Source of the DNA: RYN-230 sp963717125
GTDB lineage: Bacteria; Actinomycetota; Actinomycetes; Streptosporangiales; Streptosporangiaceae
Direction of reading: 5' to 3'
Assembly: GCA_963717125.1 (NCBI GenBank)
Contig: CAVQVG010000015.1
Location: forward strand, 1 to 64,000
Length of the DNA stretch: 64,000 nt
Below are positions 62,373 to 64,000 of the stretch, in pieces; position 1 is the stretch's first letter, and every line of letters starts with the position of its first letter. The notes beneath the pieces are model-generated. The model was not told the DNA's origin. It did not search any database and saw only the letters and a list, made by a program, of their open reading frames with translations. A program made the translations under genes and the position numbers.

Positions 62373-62501
62373 GTGGGTGACGCATTCGTATTGCTGCACG
62401 CGCCGGCCCTGGGCCCGGCCAGCTGGGCACCGGTGGCGTCGGCGCTGGCTCAGGCTGGCCACCAGGTCGTAGTCCCGGCGCTGGCGCCTGGGCAGTCATA
62501 A
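62373..62501 (+). pseudogene. 5' fragment of an alpha/beta-hydrolase gene
   Basis: A GTG-initiated frame reads VGDAFVLLHAPALGPASWAP, VASALAQAGHQVVVPALA and stops at 62501. This is the first strand-helix-strand of an alpha/beta-hydrolase, including the HAPALGPASW oxyanion region. Nothing of the nucleophile region or the rest follows. It abuts the 5' side of the tRNA-Thr gene. Confidence 0.6.
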
Positions 62502-62636
62502 CTGCTCGTCACCGGACTGCCAGCACTGCACACAGATGATCGCGTTTGCGTCGGATAGTCGTTGGCGCTCGATCCCATCGCCGCATGTCAGGACGTGAAC
62601 CTGCCGCTTGTGGGCAACGCCAGCTATGGTCCCCTC

Positions 62637-63281
62637 GTGGATGCCAAGACTGAAGAGCTGAGGGCTGCGCACGACGTGCTGGCTGAGTTTTACGCCGATC
62701 GCCTGGCTGGCGCTCTGGACCGCCTGCCTGCCGAGCGGGCGGTGCTCGGCCTGTTCTGCGACCTGATACTTGCCGCTGACCTCGGTGCCAACGTCGTGGA
62801 CGTTGGCTGCGGGACGGGACGGCTCGAGCCCTACCTGGCAGCCATGGGCCTTTCCCCGAGGGGGATGGACCTGTCACCCGGGATGATCCGCGTGGCCCGG
62901 CGCGACCACCCCGGCTTCGGCTTCGACGTTGCCGACGTGCGTGAATTGCCCTTCGGGGACGCCTCACTGGCGGGCGTGGTCTGCTGGTACTCCCTCATGT
63001 TCCTCGCGCCTTGCGACCGGCCGGCTGCCTTCCGCGAACTGGCCCGGGTCCTCAAGCCGGGAGGCTATCTGGTGACCGCATTCAAAGCCGGTGACAGCCA
63101 GGTCCGGCGCGGCGGCCGCAGCACCGGCCTGGGCGTCGAATTCGACGTCTACTGGCTGTCCCCCGACGAGGTGGAACGCCGGTTGATCGAGGCCGGCTTT
63201 GCCACGGTGTTCTGGGGTGGGCGCCCCGCCGCGGGGCAGGAGGGTTCCCCGCAGGGATATCTGCTCGCTCAGACGTCCTGA
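62637..63281 (+). CDS. class I SAM-dependent methyltransferase
   Basis: About 214 residues from the GTG giving VDAKTEELRAAHDVLAEFYA; the open frame begins at 62562 but the first 25 residues are unlike the family. Motif I is NVVDVGCGTGRLEPYL. The acidic residue ending strand 2 is in RGMDLSPGMIRVARRD. Motif II/post-I is DVRELPFGDASLAGVVCWYS, and ARVLKPGGYLVTAFKAG is the motif III region. It belongs to the UbiE/methyltransferase-11 type acting on small molecules. No neighbour indicates the substrate. Confidence 0.85.
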   Translation: MDAKTEELRAAHDVLAEFYADRLAGALDRLPAERAVLGLFCDLILAADLGANVVDVGCGTGRLEPYLAAMGLSPRGMDLSPGMIRVARRDHPGFGFDVADVRELPFGDASLAGVVCWYSLMFLAPCDRPAAFRELARVLKPGGYLVTAFKAGDSQVRRGGRSTGLGVEFDVYWLSPDEVERRLIEAGFATVFWGGRPAAGQEGSPQGYLLAQTS

Positions 63282-63671
63282 AGCCCACCAACCGCGTTGG
63301 CGAACATCCTCAACCCGGCAAGGCCGTCGGCCGGCTACCCGGGCGCGAGGAGCGCAGTTGAGGACGTTCACCCACATGCGGCCGGGAATTATGCGCTCTC
63401 GCACGCGTTAACATGAGCGGTAGCCGAGAACCGAGTCGGTCGTCTGACGGCGACTTTCCCCGTGCCGTGGTCACCAGCCCCCCCACCGGCGGCTGAGGGT
63501 TCGTGTAAAAGGCCTGCCGGGGGCCGCCTGCGTCGATCGTCGGAGATCCGCAAGTCGGCTCGGCGTTGAAAGCACCAGGCCCGCTGCTCGGGACGTTTCT
63601 CGCCCCGGCCCGCGGGACTGTGCGGCATGCTGCCGTGGCCACCGTGTCCCGGCATTCCAAAGGAGAAGTCT
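63282..63671. other. intergenic region with a long inverted repeat
   Basis: About 390 bp with no supported gene. GAACATCCTCAAC (63302-63314) and GTTGAGGACGTTC (63357-63369) pair over 13 bases with one mismatch across a 42-nt loop that contains a smaller GGCCG hairpin. The structure lies about 20 bp after the methyltransferase stop and may terminate its transcript. Confidence 0.45.
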
Positions 63672-64000
63672 GTGGCTCGACCAGGCCAGCGCCAGACGGG
63701 CGCTCGCCGTACCGCCCCGCGGAAGCAGCGGCGCGTCCACCACCGCGGCGATGTCGTCCCGGTGCTCGCCCGAACCGTCCGTGAGGTCGAGGCGGCTGCC
63801 CGGCGCGGTCGCGTGACGCCTGCCGTGCGCACGAAGTTCCAGGCCGTCGCCCTGCTGCTGCGGGACGAGCGTGCCCGCGTCCGGGCGGCGGCCGGAAGCG
63901 ACAGTCGTCGGGCCGAGCAGCTCAAGCGCCTGGACGACGTCGCGGCCATCCTCGCGACGACCGCCGTCCAGGACGCCGGGCTATTGGCGCTGCTCGCCGA
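63672..64000 (+). CDS. unidentified protein, 5' part only
   Basis: A GTG-initiated frame with AGGAG six bases upstream runs to the window end for about 109 codons. It begins ARPGQRQTGARRTAPRKQRR, a very basic, probably disordered head. A helical stretch follows (VVPVLARTVREVEAAARRGR, VRTKFQAVALLLRDERARV, AEQLKRLDDVAAILATTAVQ). Third positions are strongly G/C. The basic head and helical body suggest nucleic-acid binding; similar N-termini occur in some actinobacterial helicase-type proteins, but I cannot confirm that. Confidence 0.6.
   Translation, partial: MARPGQRQTGARRTAPRKQRRVHHRGDVVPVLARTVREVEAAARRGRVTPAVRTKFQAVALLLRDERARVRAAAGSDSRRAEQLKRLDDVAAILATTAVQDAGLLALLA

Overview
The window is chromosomal DNA of a high-GC actinobacterium. 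The evidence is strong G/C third-position bias, frequent GTG starts, and actinobacterial families: DUF3027, DUF2530, DUF3263, the XRE/DUF397 pair, an IdeR/DtxR regulator, a mycosin-like subtilase, an orphan groEL behind CIRCE operators, and an actinobacterial-type S-box leader. The content resembles Streptomycetales, Streptosporangiales or Catenulisporales relatives; I cannot place it more precisely.

Layout. 1-15.9 kb is mostly conserved chromosome: tRNA-Gly, dCTP deaminase, an alpha/beta-hydrolase plus FAD-oxidoreductase couplet, an Hsp20/MerR heat-shock pair, a thiolase divergent from a MerR regulator, a PAS-GAF-PP2C-ATPase phosphatase, a DtxR regulator, PdxH, citrate synthase, SerC, a rearranged TetR/SDR junction, ThpR, and a MarR/MFS operon. 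16.0-17.3 kb holds DUF2530 and DUF3027. From 17.3 to about 25.5 kb the conserved order is interrupted by an accessory island: relics of an IS110-type transposase, a tyrosine recombinase and a hydrolase, then GH12 and GH16 beta-glucanases, a cellulose-synthase-like GT2 and a GT-C glycosyltransferase. Every large gene in the island is frameshifted. 25.5-35.6 kb carries an MFS protein, a Nudix hydrolase, a broken XRE regulator with an intact DUF397 partner, a MacAB-like export operon (lipoprotein, adaptor, ATPase, permease), a divergent two-component system with a frameshifted regulator, and a cold-shock protein.

35.9-50.8 kb: a repeat-rich membrane protein, groEL, CspA, a MoaD/ThiS carrier with threonine synthase under a SAM riboswitch, otsA and otsB around a membrane-anchored EEP-family enzyme, DUF3263, a SAM hydroxide adenosyltransferase, a mycosin-like protease whose catalytic His is Asn, an unusually AT-rich VOC gene, and PlsC. 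51-59.4 kb is a catabolic block: acyl-CoA dehydrogenase and enoyl-CoA hydratase converge on an operon of SDR, Rid-family protein, aryl-CoA ligase and a bifunctional anthraniloyl/salicylyl-CoA monooxygenase-reductase, with a divergent PaaX regulator. Together these look like an aerobic CoA-dependent route for 2-aminobenzoate or a related hydroxy/aminobenzoate. The window ends with an LCP-family protein, a frameshifted PPOX-family gene, an atypical tRNA-Thr, a truncated hydrolase, a methyltransferase and the 5' part of an unidentified gene.

Two window-wide signals cut across the gene list. First, at least nine genes carry clean frameshifts, so either accessory genes are decaying or the assembly has indel errors. 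Second, a G-run palindromic repeat occurs three times between genes, two of the copies flanking otsB.
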